Of a stretch of 52,819 nt of DNA, positions 52,447 through 52,819 are shown piece after piece. Both the position numbers and the translations under genes were made by a program. The notes under the pieces were generated by a model that did no database searches, was not told the DNA's origin, and saw only the letters and a list, made by a program, of their open reading frames with translations. Numbering within the stretch: the stretch's first letter is position 1; each line of letters starts with the position of its first letter. The DNA lies in contig NZ_LOIC01000095.1 of NCBI RefSeq assembly GCF_001684335.1, positions 138,004-190,822 of the forward strand, in the 5' to 3' direction. This DNA is from Photorhabdus namnaonensis (GTDB taxonomy: Bacteria > Pseudomonadota > Gammaproteobacteria > Enterobacterales > Enterobacteriaceae).

Positions 52447-52459
52447 TGCTCTTTAACAA
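52447..52459 (+). promoter_or_regulatory. boxA antitermination site of the rRNA leader
   Basis: TGCTCTTTAACAA is the rrn boxA that loads NusB/NusE for rRNA antitermination. Confidence 0.9.
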
Positions 52460-52588
52460 TTAATCAGACAATCTGTGTGGGCACTCACAAGACCGTATCA
52501 CAAAAAATATGTTTTAAAGTCTTGAAGAGTGAACAACAGTTAATTCATTACGAACTAATGAGTCAGAATTCTTTGAGCATCAAACTTT

Positions 52589-52819
<231 letters not shown>

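Overview
The window reads as chromosomal DNA of an insect-associated member of the Enterobacterales, most likely Photorhabdus (Xenorhabdus is the main alternative). Reasons: the right half follows the enterobacterial order metR-metE ... udp ... rmuC-ubiE-ubiJ-ubiB-tatABC ... rfaH-ubiD-fre-fadAB-pepQ-yigZ-trkH-hemG-rrs. The proteins look enterobacterial but are AT-rich, there is an ERIC repeat, and the accessory part is full of decayed IS30 and integrase pieces. No database search was possible; family names come from motifs and remembered homologues.

Layout. 1-8.5 kb is a worn integrative island: a large unknown protein with a nuclease-like core, a leuX-like tRNA 3' end (attachment-site remnant), two 94 percent identical 202-bp copies of the start of a P4-type integrase, and between them a retron-like reverse transcriptase, a GIY-YIG-like protein and a truncated IS30 transposase. 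8.7-16.4 kb is a complete, more GC-rich ferric citrate operon fecIRABCDE. 16.4-18.9 kb is AT-rich and without intact genes; it holds an 11-copy 9-bp array and a decayed IS30 copy. 18.9-22 kb holds two transporters and a chromosomal ccdAB toxin-antitoxin pair. 22-33 kb holds ghxP, a Na+/H+ antiporter, metR/metE, a Tat-exported intradiol dioxygenase, pcp, udp and a tyrosine phosphatase. 33.2-52.8 kb is core genome: dedA, rmuC, the ubiquinone genes, tatABC, hemB, rfaH, ubiD, fre, fadBA, pepQ, yigZ, trkH, hemG, and the promoters and 5' end of an rRNA operon.

Main finding. The reverse transcriptase (3515-4789) is a DRT2-type antiviral enzyme, and the structured RNA upstream (about 3228-3492) appears to carry a complete hidden 'neo' gene of the kind DRT2 makes by rolling-circle reverse transcription. 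If cDNA synthesis jumps from an ACA at 3256-3258 back to an ACA at 3373-3375, the repeat is 117 nt (39 codons). It has no stop in the antisense frame. The junction joins a TTGCCA -35 box to a perfect TATAAT with exactly 17 bp between them. Downstream come a GGAG ribosome site and an ATG. The genomic copy lacks a fitting -35, so the gene would exist only after template jumping. This is deduced from sequence and the known DRT2 mechanism, and it makes specific testable predictions.

Other points of interest: hemB lacks the zinc-type cysteines, tatD is absent after tatC, a dioxygenase with a model Tat signal lies 9 kb from tatABC, and several unexplained inverted repeats are present.
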